DNA from: Gloeopeniophorella convolvens
Taxonomy: Eukaryota; Basidiomycota; Agaricomycetes; Russulales
Direction of reading: 5' to 3'
DNA length: 15,411 bases
NCBI GenBank assembly: GCA_022496205.1
Contig: WTXD01000237.1
Coordinates: 1-15,411, forward strand
This document shows, one piece after another, positions 7,053 through 15,411 of the stretch. The stretch's first letter is position 1. Each line of letters starts with the position of its first letter. A model generated the notes under the pieces. It was not told the DNA's origin. It did not search any database and was given only the letters and a program-made list of their open reading frames with translations. A program made the translations under genes and the position numbers.

Positions 7053-8560
7053 TCACGAGTTGCCCCACGCCCCCGCGCCAGTCAGGAACGCGTGCGCTTC
7101 CTGCCAGCCCATCCGCTCGCGCTCCTTGCCGCGCTCAGCCCCGCGCCGCACCTCTTCCGCGTCGACCTTCTTCCACTCTTCGTACTGCACGACCTGCCGC
7201 GCCCGCACGCCTTCCTCGACCTCCGGCGGCACACTCCCGAGATCGACGTCGCGCGGCTCAGCAACGAGTGCCTCCGCCCCGTCCGCGAACCCGCGCTCGG
7301 CGGGCACCGCGCCCGCGCCGCCAAAGCCGTCCGCCAGGATCGCGTCCGCAACCGCGTACGCGTCGATCATCGTCGAGGCGAGCACGCCGCGCGCGCCCAT
7401 GGCTGCCCAGCCGGACGCATACACGCGTGGCAGCGCGCGGCCCGCCGCGTCGAGCACGCGCCCGCGGTCCGTGCGCACGTGCCCAAGCGCCGGGTCGTGG
7501 TGCGCCGAGGCGGGGTCGCCGTGGTGCCCGAGCGCGGTGACGACGAGGTCTGTGCGTGTGAGAGAGGTCTCGCCGGTTGGCACTGCTCGCGCGGAGGCGT
7601 CGAGAGCGGTGTGAGCGAGCGTGAGTTGGCCGTCGGCCGTCAGGCCCGTCGGCGAGCGGAAGAAGTCGAGGGACCAGGAGCGTGAGGTCTGGGTAGCGGA
7701 CGCAGAGGCCGAGGCCGAGGCTTGTTGAAGGAGCTGCAGGATGCGCGATTGCTGGCGCGGGAGCTTCGTGCCCGGTGGCACGGCGAGTAGCTCGGGCGCG
7801 AGCGGCGTCATGGTGTTGTCCTCGAGTGTTGTCATCTCGCGTAGCTCCTTGGTCGTGAATGCGGCTTGCAGGGGACCGCGCCGCCCGATGATAGAGACGT
7901 GCTTCACTGCAGAACGGTGCAGAAGATCGAGCACGGGAGCCGGGACGTCGTACTTTTCGAGGATAGCGGGAGGCGTGAGGAGCATCCGTGCAACGTCGAG
8001 CGCGACGTTGCCTTGACCAATGACGGATACATGCTCGGTCTTTTCTAACGGTGATGGTACGGGACGGGAGGGGTGCTGCGTATACCAGTGAACGAGCGAC
8101 AGTGCCGGAATGACGCGGTCAGACGGTGGCAGCACAGGATGCAGAGTAGGGATAGTGCAACCAGTGGAGAATAGAAGATGGGTGTAGTGATCCTGCAGTG
8201 CGGAAAGAGGTATTGGGAGGGCATGAGAAATCGCCGGGGGCGTTTGAGGTCCGATCTGGACGTTGCCAAAGAAGCGCAGTCGGGGGTCTTCTGCGGCCTG
8301 GTCGAACCTGTGTGTGCAATTCTGAACGGCTGCTTAGCGAGGACATAAGAAGCACGAGGCATGTAGCGCACCTTGACCTCTGGATGGTCCGGAGCGACGC
8401 CGTAGCGCACGAGTCCATGGGGTGCCCATAGTCTATCGTAGATATGGATTTTCAGTTGCGAGGCGCGCGGGTCGCTTTGGGGGAGCAACGACAGTATTCG
8501 AGACGCGACATAGAAAGACGACGGGCCTCCGCCGATGATGGCAAGTTTCAATGGAGGCAT
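7053..8560 (-). CDS. ARH1: NADPH:ferredoxin (adrenodoxin) reductase, mitochondrial type
   Basis: FAD flavoprotein that passes electrons from NADPH to the mitochondrial [2Fe-2S] ferredoxin for Fe-S cluster, haem A and related biosynthesis. Two exons, 8560-8372 and 8321-7053, flank a 50-bp intron (GTGCGC..CAG) and give 485 residues, close to yeast Arh1 and human FDXR. Seen: FAD dinucleotide motif IIGGGPSSFYVASR (about 8-21), HGLVRYGVAPDHPEVKN across the intron, NADP motif VIGQGNVALDVAR (about 163-175), IIGRRGPLQAAFT (about 207-219), and the C-terminal FAD motif YASGW..GARGVLASTM (about 364-378). A Ser/Ala run sits near 265-272. The last Gly of GxGxxG is Ser. The protein starts at the FAD fold with no presequence, and TGA directly precedes the ATG. 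Divergent from GOT1. Confidence 0.93.
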
Positions 8561-8629
8561 TCAAACAGGAAGCCAGGAGGCCAGGGCGGGCGCAGTGTTC
8601 GTGAGCTGTTGGGGATGCTGCCAATTCAT
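8561..8629 (-). promoter_or_regulatory. Short upstream ORF abutting the reductase ATG, same frame
   Basis: On the minus strand an ATG at 8629 opens 22 codons ending in TGA at 8563-8561, directly followed by the reductase ATG at 8560 in the same frame. If transcribed, this uORF could tune translation by termination and reinitiation. No AG acceptor lies between that TGA and the ATG, so an upstream presequence exon could not be spliced on in frame as sequenced. A good donor (GTAAGT, at about 8697 on the minus strand) lies upstream, so an intron in the 5' leader is possible. Confidence 0.35.
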
Positions 8630-8963
8630 TGCTGAGCTCTCTGGCTTAGTATAACGAATTCGGGAGGCAGAATTACGCTCCTGTAAGAACACTTACCGGC
8701 TTAACGAGTGTACACGGAGCTGCGCAGTCGCAGTTTGCGCAGGTGGACAGTGATGGTAAGAGTCAACTGGGCTGAGCGCGCATTGCGTCGGCCAAGACGC
8801 GATAGAAGTGGCTGACGTGGGCAGCACCGCGTCAGCGTGCGGTGACACGCGAACAAGCTGCGAGCCTCGCCGCGCTGCTTTCGTGTCCTCATCTTCGTTT
8901 CCTTCCGTACGGCATCGCCGCCACCTTACATCTCATAATCTCACTTTCTCTGCACCTCTCATC
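8630..8963. other. Divergent promoter region between ARH1 and GOT1
   Basis: About 330 bp (400 bp ATG to ATG) separate two genes transcribed away from each other. A pyrimidine-rich tract (TCTCACTTTCTCTGCACC, about 8939-8956) just before the GOT1 ATG is typical of fungal start regions. The minus strand carries a GTAAGT donor-like site near 8697. No clear TATA box is seen on either strand. Confidence 0.45.
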
Positions 8964-9599
8964 ATGTGGCTGACGGATATGCAAAGTGAGCCGGCCTGCG
9001 CCTGAGCCGGATTGGCCCCGCTCACTATACCAACCAGAAATCGGCGTCGCGCTGACCACGGCCGGCGCGGCCTTCATGCTGCTCGGCGTCATGCTCCTCT
9101 TCGACGGTGCTCTCTTGGCTCTCGGAAACGTGCGGATATCTCTACCCGACTCACGCTACGACTAACGACGCTGCACGCGCTGCAGATCCTCTTCCTTGGT
9201 GGCCTTTTCCTCATCATCGGCCCGCAAAAGACGTTCTACTTCTTCGCGCGCAAGAACAAGCTGCGCGGTACGCTCTGCTTCTTCGGCGGCATCCTCCTCG
9301 TGTTCTTCAAATGGCCCACCATCGGCGTCCTCATCGAGTTGTTCGGTTTCCTCAATCTGTTCGGGTGCGTGCGCCACAGCACTTGCACCACGTCACCCGC
9401 TCACCCGCTCGCCTCTTTGCAGCGATTTCTTCCCGGTCATCCTCGTGTTCCTCCGCCAACTTCCGTTCGTTGGCCAGCTCCTCAACATGCCGTATATCCG
9501 TCCGGTACGAGCATCCTTTGCGCTTTCCTGCCCGCGTTATGCTCACAATTACCGCAGGTCGTGGACCGCTTGGCGGGTTCACGTACCTCTGTAGTATGA
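8964..9599 (+). CDS. GOT1: Vesicle transport protein GOT1, five exons
   Basis: Small tetraspanning membrane protein of the Got1/Sft2 family that cycles between ER and Golgi and helps COPII and Golgi vesicle traffic. Exons: 8964-8985, 9038-9129, 9186-9364, 9423-9504, 9558-9599, giving 138 residues, the length of yeast Got1. Seen: start MWLTDMQK (yeast MWLTEMQK), LLFDGALLALGN, the hallmark FLIIGPQKTFYFFARKNK near the middle, KWPTIGVLIELFG, GDFFPVIL, and the tail VVDRLAGSR. Four hydrophobic segments are evident. The first exon is only 22 nt. Introns are 52-58 bp with GT..AG ends and all phases agree. The gene converges on the transporter 138 bp downstream. Confidence 0.96.
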
Positions 9600-9737
9600 T
9601 CGCCCCCGTGTCATTATACCGCCCGCGCGGGCCCGCTGTCGCTTTTGGATATCGAACCATGAAATGCGACGAGTTTCCAAAGCAGCACAGCAAACGATAT
9701 ACAATACACGCAAACCTTCCTTCCTGTTCTATCTTGC

Positions 9738-11832
9738 TCACGCCTTTTCGCGCTCCTCGACCGACACTTTCTCCTTTTCGCTGTCCAGTTCCCCAGCCTG
9801 CTCCGCGGCCCACGCCGCCGCGACGAGCAGCTCCTCCTGGGTCGGCGCCGCGCCGTAGTTGCCAAACCGGAAGCCCGTCTGGAGCGCCTGATGCACGACG
9901 AGGCCCCTGTGCGTGCGCGGATCAGCGAATAGCTAGCAGAGCGCAGGTGCGCCACGCACACGGCGTAGATCGTCATCGCGACGTAGCCCGCGAACGGGAC
10001 CAGGTACGAGTGTCGCGTGAACGACTTGTCCGCGAGTGCACCTTGCGCAGGCGGGAACCACGCGCCGCCGCCGACGCCCTGTGAACAGTGAGCCCCCCGG
10101 TTTGCACATGGGGAGTCCCAACGCGCGTGGACGCACCATGACAATCAGGCCCGAGCCGCGCTTCGTGTGCCGCCCGAGGCCCCGCGTGCCGAGCGTGAAA
10201 ATGCACTGCGCGCACCCAGCACGATTAGCCCGTGCTCAGCATCGACCCCCGCCATCCCGCGCGACGCACCGGGTAGCAGATGCTCTCGAAGAAGAACAAG
10301 AAATACAAGCTCACGATGCCGCCGACGCCGCCCGCGAGCGCGACGCCCAGGCAGCACGCCATGCACGCGACGCCGTACACGCTCAGCAGGAACGCAGGGT
10401 CGATCCAGCGCAGCAGCAGCGCGCCGAAGAAGCGCCCGCCCGTGAACGTCAGCTGGCAGAACGCGAACATGAGGCTCGCGCGCGAGTGGCTGATGCCGAC
10501 GCCCTGGTCGACGAGGTAGTTCACGACGAGCGCCGCGACGCCCACCTGCGCGCCGCTGGGCCTTGGTGTCAGCACTGCAGGCGCAGACGAAGCGGGGGCG
10601 CGGGCGCACACGTAGCAGGTCTGCGCGACGTAGCCGAGGATGCAGCGGTATTGCTTGTAGAACGGGCCCGCGTCCGCTGCATCTGCGCCGCTCGTAGCGA
10701 TCAGCTCGCGCGTGAGCGCATCCTCCGTGATCTCGGGCAGGTCGCAGAAGCTGCGCCGCGCCACCGCCATGAGCACCACTCGCCCCAAGCACAGCGCGCA
10801 CTCACAAGAAGAGCGTGTTGAGCACGACGCCGAGCCCCGCCACGGCGAGGTACACCCACTGCACCGTGTCGAGCGTCGTGGCGTTCTTGCCCTTGAAGAA
10901 GAAGCTCGACGCGATCAGCGGGCCCGCGAACGAGGCGAGGCCCTGGAAGCCCTGGCTGATGTTCAGCCGCACCGCGGCGTAGCGCGGCGAGCCGAGCACG
11001 GTGATGTACGAGTTGGCCGCGACCTCGAGGCAGGAGAGCCCGCAGCCGATGACGAACGTGCACCCGACGAAGCCGCCGTACTTCTCGAACTTTGCCGAGG
11101 GCCAGAAGAAGACCGCGCCTGCGGGGACGGGTCAGCGGGGCGGTACCTCGTCGCGCAGAGGTTTGGGCGGCACACCTAGTGAGTACAGCGTCAGGCCCAG
11201 GTGGATGCCTTTCTGATGCGGCCGTCAGACGTCTAGTATATGCGCGCGACACGCTGCCTACCTTATACCCATATCTCCGCATCTACAACCCGAGCAAGAC
11301 CAGGATGAGCCCCCGCCCGCGCAAACCGGAAAGGGGGAGCAACAACGCACGAATATCCCCGCAAACGGCGAGAACACAATATACGCTCCCTGTGCACGCG
11401 TCAGCACCCCAGCGGCGGCGAGGACGGGGCCCCGGCACGCACAAAGTACGCAAGCTGCAGCATCGTGCTCTTCAGCTTGCTGATCCCAAACACCTGCTGG
11501 AAGTGCGAGTTGAGCACGTCCAGGAGCTGCCCCGGCGCGCCCGCGTCAGCACACCCTAGCACCAGCGTATGCACCCGCGCCTGCGGCTCACCCCGTACGC
11601 GAATCCCCCTGCCCCGCGCGCCCGCGCACATATCAGCTCGGCCGCCCGGCGCACAGACGAGAGGGGGGAAACGGCGGACGCACAGGTGAAGAACAGCGTC
11701 GTGACGAGCGCGAACGCAAAGAGCCACCGGCTGAACGAGAGCTCGCCCCCTGCGCGAGAGAGGCCTTTAGCATCCCTCGCCTCTCCCACACCCCGACTCA
11801 CCTGTTACACCATGCACCGTCGAATACGCCAT
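9738..11832 (-). CDS. MFS sugar transporter of the FucP / glucose-galactose permease type, 13 exons
   Basis: Twelve-helix proton symporter of the major facilitator superfamily, plasma membrane expected, for L-fucose, glucose/galactose or a similar sugar; substrate unproven. Exons on the minus strand: 11832-11802, 11749-11684, 11608-11592, 11526-11443, 11389-11351, 11282-11262, 11212-11176, 11118-10806, 10750-10610, 10555-10270, 10205-10137, 10078-9960, 9906-9738. They total 1392 nt, giving 463 residues with every junction in phase. Seen: TM1 SRWLFAFALVTTLFF then WGFAYGLLDVLN, SPFAG, the hallmark LEVAANSYITVLG (about 129-141), NISQGFQGLASFAGPLIAS, PFYKQYRCI, VGVAALVVNYLVDQ, GLIVMGVGGGAWFPPAQG, and a charged C-terminus. 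Exons of 17 and 21 nt are unusually small. Several introns have GTGCGT-type donors. Confidence 0.9.
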
Positions 11833-12602
11833 CGCACTGCCGATAAGCCGAAAAAAAATAAAAGTCAACTGAGCAAAGGCAGCAGCGGCAGAGCTCCCCG
11901 CGGTGTCGCCCGTGGGGGCCTAGTGGGCTTTATAGCGCTCCCCAGCACCCCCTAGGCCCCTGCTCATTGATTGCAGGTGGGGCGTGGAAGCCGAAGCACA
12001 CCTGCTTCTTCGGGGCGTGCGGAACTGCCGTGCGCTGCCGCGTCTCTTTGCGAACTTCGACATCCTCCAATCTGCCAACGTGACGAGCCAAGCGCCGTCC
12101 CCGACGCGGGGGCCAGGCGCGGTGATGCAGGTCCGCGTGGTCCGCGCGGCCCGCGGTGTGCATTTGCAGGCATGACCGCGCTTGTTACAGCAGTGGTGGC
12201 GGATGAAACGGCGATGCGGGAAGTTTTGTTCGCAGAGGCTGGGTCACATGTTATCGGTTACGAGGGAGTTGGAGCAGACGATACGCATGTCCGAAGTCCT
12301 CTCAGGGGTTCGCATGGCTGACTGACGCCTGAGCAGACCATCTCGCGATAGAAGATCAAAGCGAAACAGACTTTACGAACAAGCCTCGTCACGTTGGGGG
12401 AGGCACAAGAATGGCACCGATTCTTCCAGATTGCCCATCAGCGGGTCGTCGATACACACACGGTGCAATATACATTTCTCGCTCACGCTCGTGCCCAGAG
12501 GCGGAGAGGTGTTGTCCAATGGCGTCGTGATCGTGCAAGAGAAAAAATAACAAAAACAACACACAATGCAATGCCACCGCCAGCCACCACCTCCGCGCGC
12601 GC
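11833..12602. other. Intergenic: transporter promoter and RPL12 3' flank
   Basis: Between two minus-strand genes. The left end carries the transporter promoter; the right end (about 12540-12602), read on the minus strand, is T-rich and fits an RPL12 3' UTR. Small open frames occur (for example 12172-12321 on plus) but show no family resemblance. No RNA gene or repeat is recognised. Confidence 0.45.
11929..11936 (-). promoter_or_regulatory. TATA box of the MFS transporter
   Basis: CTATAAAG on the minus strand, about 100 bp upstream of the transporter ATG at 11832, in an otherwise GC-rich stretch. Position and sequence fit a core promoter. Confidence 0.5.
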
Positions 12603-13278
12603 CTATTCGTCAGGCACGTCGATCTCCCCCGCGTCGATGGCCTCGATGATATCGTGTGGCGGCCGCCCGTCGATAGTGCAGCCGACGGACTGCGCGGTGC
12701 CGAGGATCTCCTTGACGCCACCAGCGAGGTCCTTCGCGAGCGACTTGAACTTCATCGTCCGCGCGATCTCAATGATCTCGTCGAGCGCAATGTTGCCCGA
12801 GTGCTTGATGTTCTTCTCCTTTTTGCGGTCCCGTGGGGGCTCTGCGGCGCGTCAGCGGCGCGCGCAGAACCAACGTAAAGACAACGCACCCTTGAGCGCA
12901 CGGATGACGAGCGAGGACGCAGAGGGCACGACCGAGACGGCCGCCTGACGGTTCTGGATCGTCAGCTGCACGGTGACGCGCAGGCCCTTCCAGGCGATCG
13001 TCGCCTTTGCGATATCTTCTCCGACCTTCTTGGGGACTGTGCGCACCCGAACCAGAAACAGCCCATCAGCGAACGGGCGCAGCAGCAGCGAGCCAGCACG
13101 CACGAGACCAAGAGGACCGATTTTGGGCGCGAGGGCCGAGGACGCACCGACCTCACCGCCGGTCGCGCGGAGGTAGATGATTTTGATTTCGTTGGGGTCC
13201 TGCGGCGCGCGCGGGGCACAGTCAGCACGCGCGCACACGGCGTAGCGCAGTGTCCACACGCACGAGCTTGGGGGCCAT
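12603..13278 (-). CDS. RPL12: 60S ribosomal protein uL11 (RPL12), four exons with a one-base frame discrepancy
   Basis: Component of the ribosomal stalk base that binds the GTPase-associated centre of large-subunit rRNA. Exons on minus: 13278-13264, 13199-13104, 13036-12890, 12841-12603. Seen: [105 protein letters not shown]. Splicing the obvious second intron (13103-13037, GTGCGT..CAG, 67 bp) leaves the frame one base short at the invariant GLSPKK. The C run there has four C where five would restore both the motif and the exact family length of 165. A donor 5 bp earlier (72-bp intron) keeps frame but gives GPLVPKK. An indel error is the simplest reading. Divergent from the cyclin gene. Confidence 0.92.
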
Positions 13279-13592
13279 GGCTAGCGAGCGATGTGTCTTG
13301 AGGCGGGGAGAACGACCTTGTCGCAAAGCGCGGGGGGGGTGCGTCGGCAGCCACCCGCGCACAAGGTTCGCACTCCGCGCTTAGAACTGTACAGCGGTAC
13401 GGGCCGAGCACGGCGCCCCGGGCCGGGGGGTCTGGGCGGGGCGGGTTTGTGCAAGGCGGACGCCACACCCTCGCAAGTTACACGTTACGGCTACGGCTGA
13501 TATCCGAGTCATCATCGCCATCGGGCGCAGCGCGACGGGCGAACGTCAACTGCAGCTGGCGTGCGGCGCAGCCTCAGTCGTGCGATGGGTGC
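13279..13592. other. Bidirectional promoter region between RPL12 and the cyclin gene
   Basis: 314 bp separate the two divergent start codons. It is very GC-rich, with G/C runs (an 8-base G run near 13330, GGGCCGGGGGG near 13420-13430) and no clear TATA box on either strand. Co-regulation is possible but not shown by the sequence. The true cyclin start could lie upstream, because its frame is open back into this region. Confidence 0.45.
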
Positions 13593-14519
13593 ATGGAATC
13601 CGCGGGCAGGGTCGGTCTACCGTCCGCCTACGAGGACGCCGACATCGATGCCCTCTGCCAGCTCATCGGTGCGCATCGCCCCTCCCCGCCGTCGTCGGTC
13701 GTCGTCGCCCGCCCTGTGCTGACCCTCCCGCCAGCGCTCATGCTCGACCGCCTGATCTCCATCAACGACCGCATTCCGCTCTCTCCGTGCGTCCTGCCCG
13801 CCGCGCGCGCAGTTACTGCCGCTAACTATCGCGCGCACGCAGAGAGAGCATCTCGCGCTTCCACTCCGCGCCGTGCCGCAGATCTCCATCCTCGACTACC
13901 TGCGGCGCATCGTGCGCTTCACCAACCTCGAGGTGCGCGTGCCCTCTAACCCGCCCGCCCGCCCACGCACCGCTGACCGACACCCCGCGGCAGAAAACCT
14001 GCCTGCTGATCATCCTGCACTACATCGACCAGATCTGCGCGCGCACGCCCTCCTTCACCATCTCCTCCCTCACCGCGCACCGCTTCATCATCGCGGCCGC
14101 CGCGCTCGCCTCCAAGACCCTCTGCGACGCCTTCTGCACCAACGCACACTACGCGCGCGTCGGCGGGCTCGCGCCCGCCGAGCTCGCCGCCTCGAGCGTG
14201 CCTTCCTCGCCGCCATCGACTGGCGCCTCACGTGCTCGCGCGAGGTCCTCCAGGTGTACTACGTCTCGCTCGTCGCGCACTCGGCGGCCGGTTCTATGTC
14301 GCGCAGGAGGAGGCCGCAGCCGCCGCCGCCGCGCCGTCGCCCGCGAACGAGTCCGACAGCGGCGCGAGCGCCAGCGCCAGCGCGGACGGCGGCAGCTCGC
14401 CGCCTGCCGCCGCGGGCCCGCCGCCGCCGCCGCCACCGGGCGTCGCGCCCGCGCCGAGCGTGGAGCAGAACATGGCGTACGCGCAGTTCCAGTTCCGGCA
14501 GCAGCGCCAGGGCCCCTAG
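13593..14519 (+). CDS. PHO80-like cyclin (Pho85-type CDK partner), with three apparent one-base gaps
   Basis: Cyclin of the Pho80/PCL family, which activates a Pho85-type kinase in nutrient and cell-cycle signalling. Exons: 13593-13668, 13735-13786, 13843-13932, 13994-14519. Seen: SAYEDADIDALCQLI, MLDRLISINDRIPLSPES, RFHS, ISILDYLRRIVRFTNLE, KTCLLIILHYIDQICART, FTISSLTAHRFIIAA, SKTLCDAFCTNAHYARVGG, ERAFLAAIDWRLTC, EVLQVYYVSLV, and a tail rich in Ala, Ser and Pro ending at TAG 14517-14519. The conserved reading changes frame near 13868-13873, 14190-14196 and 14290-14297. Each break is mended by one extra base, giving about 248 residues. At the first, an alternative acceptor (cagag|) keeps frame but loses the conserved ESxSRFHS. 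Assembly deletions are likelier than true decay, since the domain is otherwise well preserved. Confidence 0.85.
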
Positions 14520-14587
14520 GCCTAGCCCCCGACTCCCGCGCTCCGACCCGTCATGCTTGCTTCCCGTCGTGTTCTCGTTCGGCTCTG

Positions 14588-14627
14588 CATATGTACATGT
14601 GCATGTACATGTACATACATACATACA
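14588..14627. repeat. TACATG / TACA simple repeat
   Basis: An imperfect 40-bp run of ATGTACATG and TACA units just 3' of the cyclin, self-complementary in part. It is a microsatellite and may lie in the cyclin 3' UTR. Confidence 0.7.
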
Positions 14628-15249
14628 GCACGCCCCGCGCGTAATCGTACCTCCGCCGACTGTATCCCCATCTCTGTGCATTGAAGAACTGCCCGCCGAC
14701 GCCGACATTACCCCGATAACTAAGACTGAGAACAGGCGCAGATGATTGATAACGTCCGCACACCCATCAATGCCGTTTCCGCGCGCCAGTGGCCACTCAA
14801 CACAGCACTGAGAATTTACAGGTGATACCCATTTTGTGCATCTTTGCAGCAGCATGTGAAAGAGGCAACATGAATCGTTCTATGGGGTGTCTCACAATGG
14901 TTTTGGCCAGTGCCCGTACCACATCTCTCTCTCAATATTCTGCAGAGTTCCCGCGACGATCGAAACGAGTGAAACAGACACAGGAGATCTTCCAAAACGT
15001 CGGTTTCGCCTTCGTTCCAGTGGCACGTCAGAAACCGCCCACGAGCACGTATCCCCTGCGTAATATGTAGGTCCGTTCAGGATACAACCGCACGTATCGC
15101 CGCACGATCGATCGAACGCTCCCACGCGCACGCAATTCACATCCACCAGTACGACAATTGCAACAGTTTGCATGCACGCACGCGCCCCGCACCACCCACC
15201 AACAGCTCGCAACACGCGACATCAGACGACCGCAGCAGCCACCCAAACC

Positions 15250-15310
15250 GAAAAAAAAAGAAAACACAAAGATAAAAAAGCAAACGGTAAAGAAAAAAGT
15301 AACAAAAAAG
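15250..15310. repeat. A-rich tract
   Basis: About 60 bp that are mostly A with scattered G and C; the complementary strand is T-rich. Simple-sequence DNA. Confidence 0.6.
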
Positions 15311-15326
15311 GTGAAGTACATGCATC

Positions 15327-15352
15327 CTCGTCGTCGGTCGTCGTCGTCGTCG
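15327..15352. repeat. TCG trinucleotide repeat
   Basis: An interrupted run of TCG units (one extra G in the middle). Microsatellite. Confidence 0.7.
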
Positions 15353-15388
15353 CAGCGCGCAAGCAGCAGAAATAGAATAAGGAGGGGA

Positions 15389-15411
15389 GGGGGGGGGGGG
15401 GGGGGGGGGGG
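15389..15411. repeat. Terminal poly-G run
   Basis: Twenty-three consecutive G bases at the very end of the window, after a G-rich lead-in from about 15381. It suggests a contig end or a sequencing/assembly homopolymer artefact, though a natural G tract is possible. It does not resemble a TTAGGG-type telomere. Confidence 0.65.

Larger units (their letters stand above)
14520..15411. other. Intergenic, low-complexity tail of the window
   Basis: About 0.9 kb after the cyclin with no supportable gene. It contains an alternating TACATG/TACA tract, an A-rich strand tract, a TCG repeat and a terminal poly-G run. Open frames here overlap on both strands, are compositionally odd, and match no family I recognise. 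Confidence 0.5.

Noticed and set aside
7017..7685. Long plus-strand open frames opposite the reductase, and similarly those opposite the transporter
   Set aside because: In very GC-rich coding DNA stop codons are rare in other frames; these are Arg/Ala/Pro-rich shadows of confidently identified genes.
1798..8560. P450 and ferredoxin reductase as a linked redox pair
   Set aside because: They are 3.2 kb apart on opposite strands with a retroelement between. The P450 is of the ER type served by P450 reductase, and the reductase is a conserved housekeeping gene.
12172..12321. A 49-codon plus-strand ORF between the transporter and RPL12
   Set aside because: Reads plausibly but has no recognised family and is too short to support without conservation or transcript data.
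13873..14745. A single 290-codon plus-strand frame spanning the cyclin region and beyond
   Set aside because: It reads through an intron and becomes Arg/Pro-rich nonsense; only parts (ISILDYLRR, LERAFLAAIDWRLTC) belong to the cyclin, which is better explained by four exons with small indels.
15381..15411. Telomere at the right end
   Set aside because: The run is pure G, with no TTAGGG-type units before it.

Overview
The window is nuclear DNA of a filamentous basidiomycete, most likely an agaricomycete of the polypore kind. The evidence is dense short introns (about 48-75 bp, GT..AG, many with GTGCGT-type donors), fungal housekeeping genes in a compact mixed-strand layout, a multi-intron cytochrome P450 with the 'NFxxIHxTS' I-helix seen in basidiomycete families, and a decayed Ty3/gypsy retroelement. 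I saw no bacterial operons, CRISPR array, tRNA or rRNA. Most of the window is ordinary fungal sequence, and I found no convincing new defence or biosynthetic system.

Left part (1-4127): about 1.8 kb without a supportable gene, then a complete 11-exon P450 (1798-3872, +; 503 residues after splicing), then a short unidentified coding-looking fragment that runs up to the edge of the retroelement. Middle (4128-6784): a broken LTR retrotransposon. Two diverged copies of the same LTR plus leader-ORF region face each other as an inverted repeat (4128-4650 and 4812-5304). They are followed by an intact gag ORF with a zinc knuckle, and a decayed gag tail and protease in the -1 frame. Reverse transcriptase, RNase H, integrase and a 3' LTR are absent.

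Right part (7053-14519): a GC-rich, gene-dense housekeeping block. It holds mitochondrial ferredoxin/adrenodoxin reductase (ARH1/FDXR type, minus), divergent from GOT1 (ER/Golgi vesicle traffic, plus). GOT1 converges on a 13-exon FucP/GGP-type sugar transporter of the major facilitator superfamily (minus). Next come ribosomal protein uL11/RPL12 (minus) and a divergent PHO80-like cyclin (plus). The last 0.9 kb is intergenic, low-complexity sequence ending in a poly-G run at the window edge.

The genes do not form one pathway; adjacent pairs probably share promoters (ARH1/GOT1, RPL12/cyclin) or 3' regions (GOT1/transporter). The most useful irregularities are the convergent LTR-leader structure beside gag, the one-base frame breaks clustered in RPL12 and the cyclin (probably assembly indels), and the missing mitochondrial presequence on the reductase, whose ATG directly abuts an in-frame upstream ORF. 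Exon boundaries were worked out by eye from splice sites, reading frame and family consensus; none has transcript support here.
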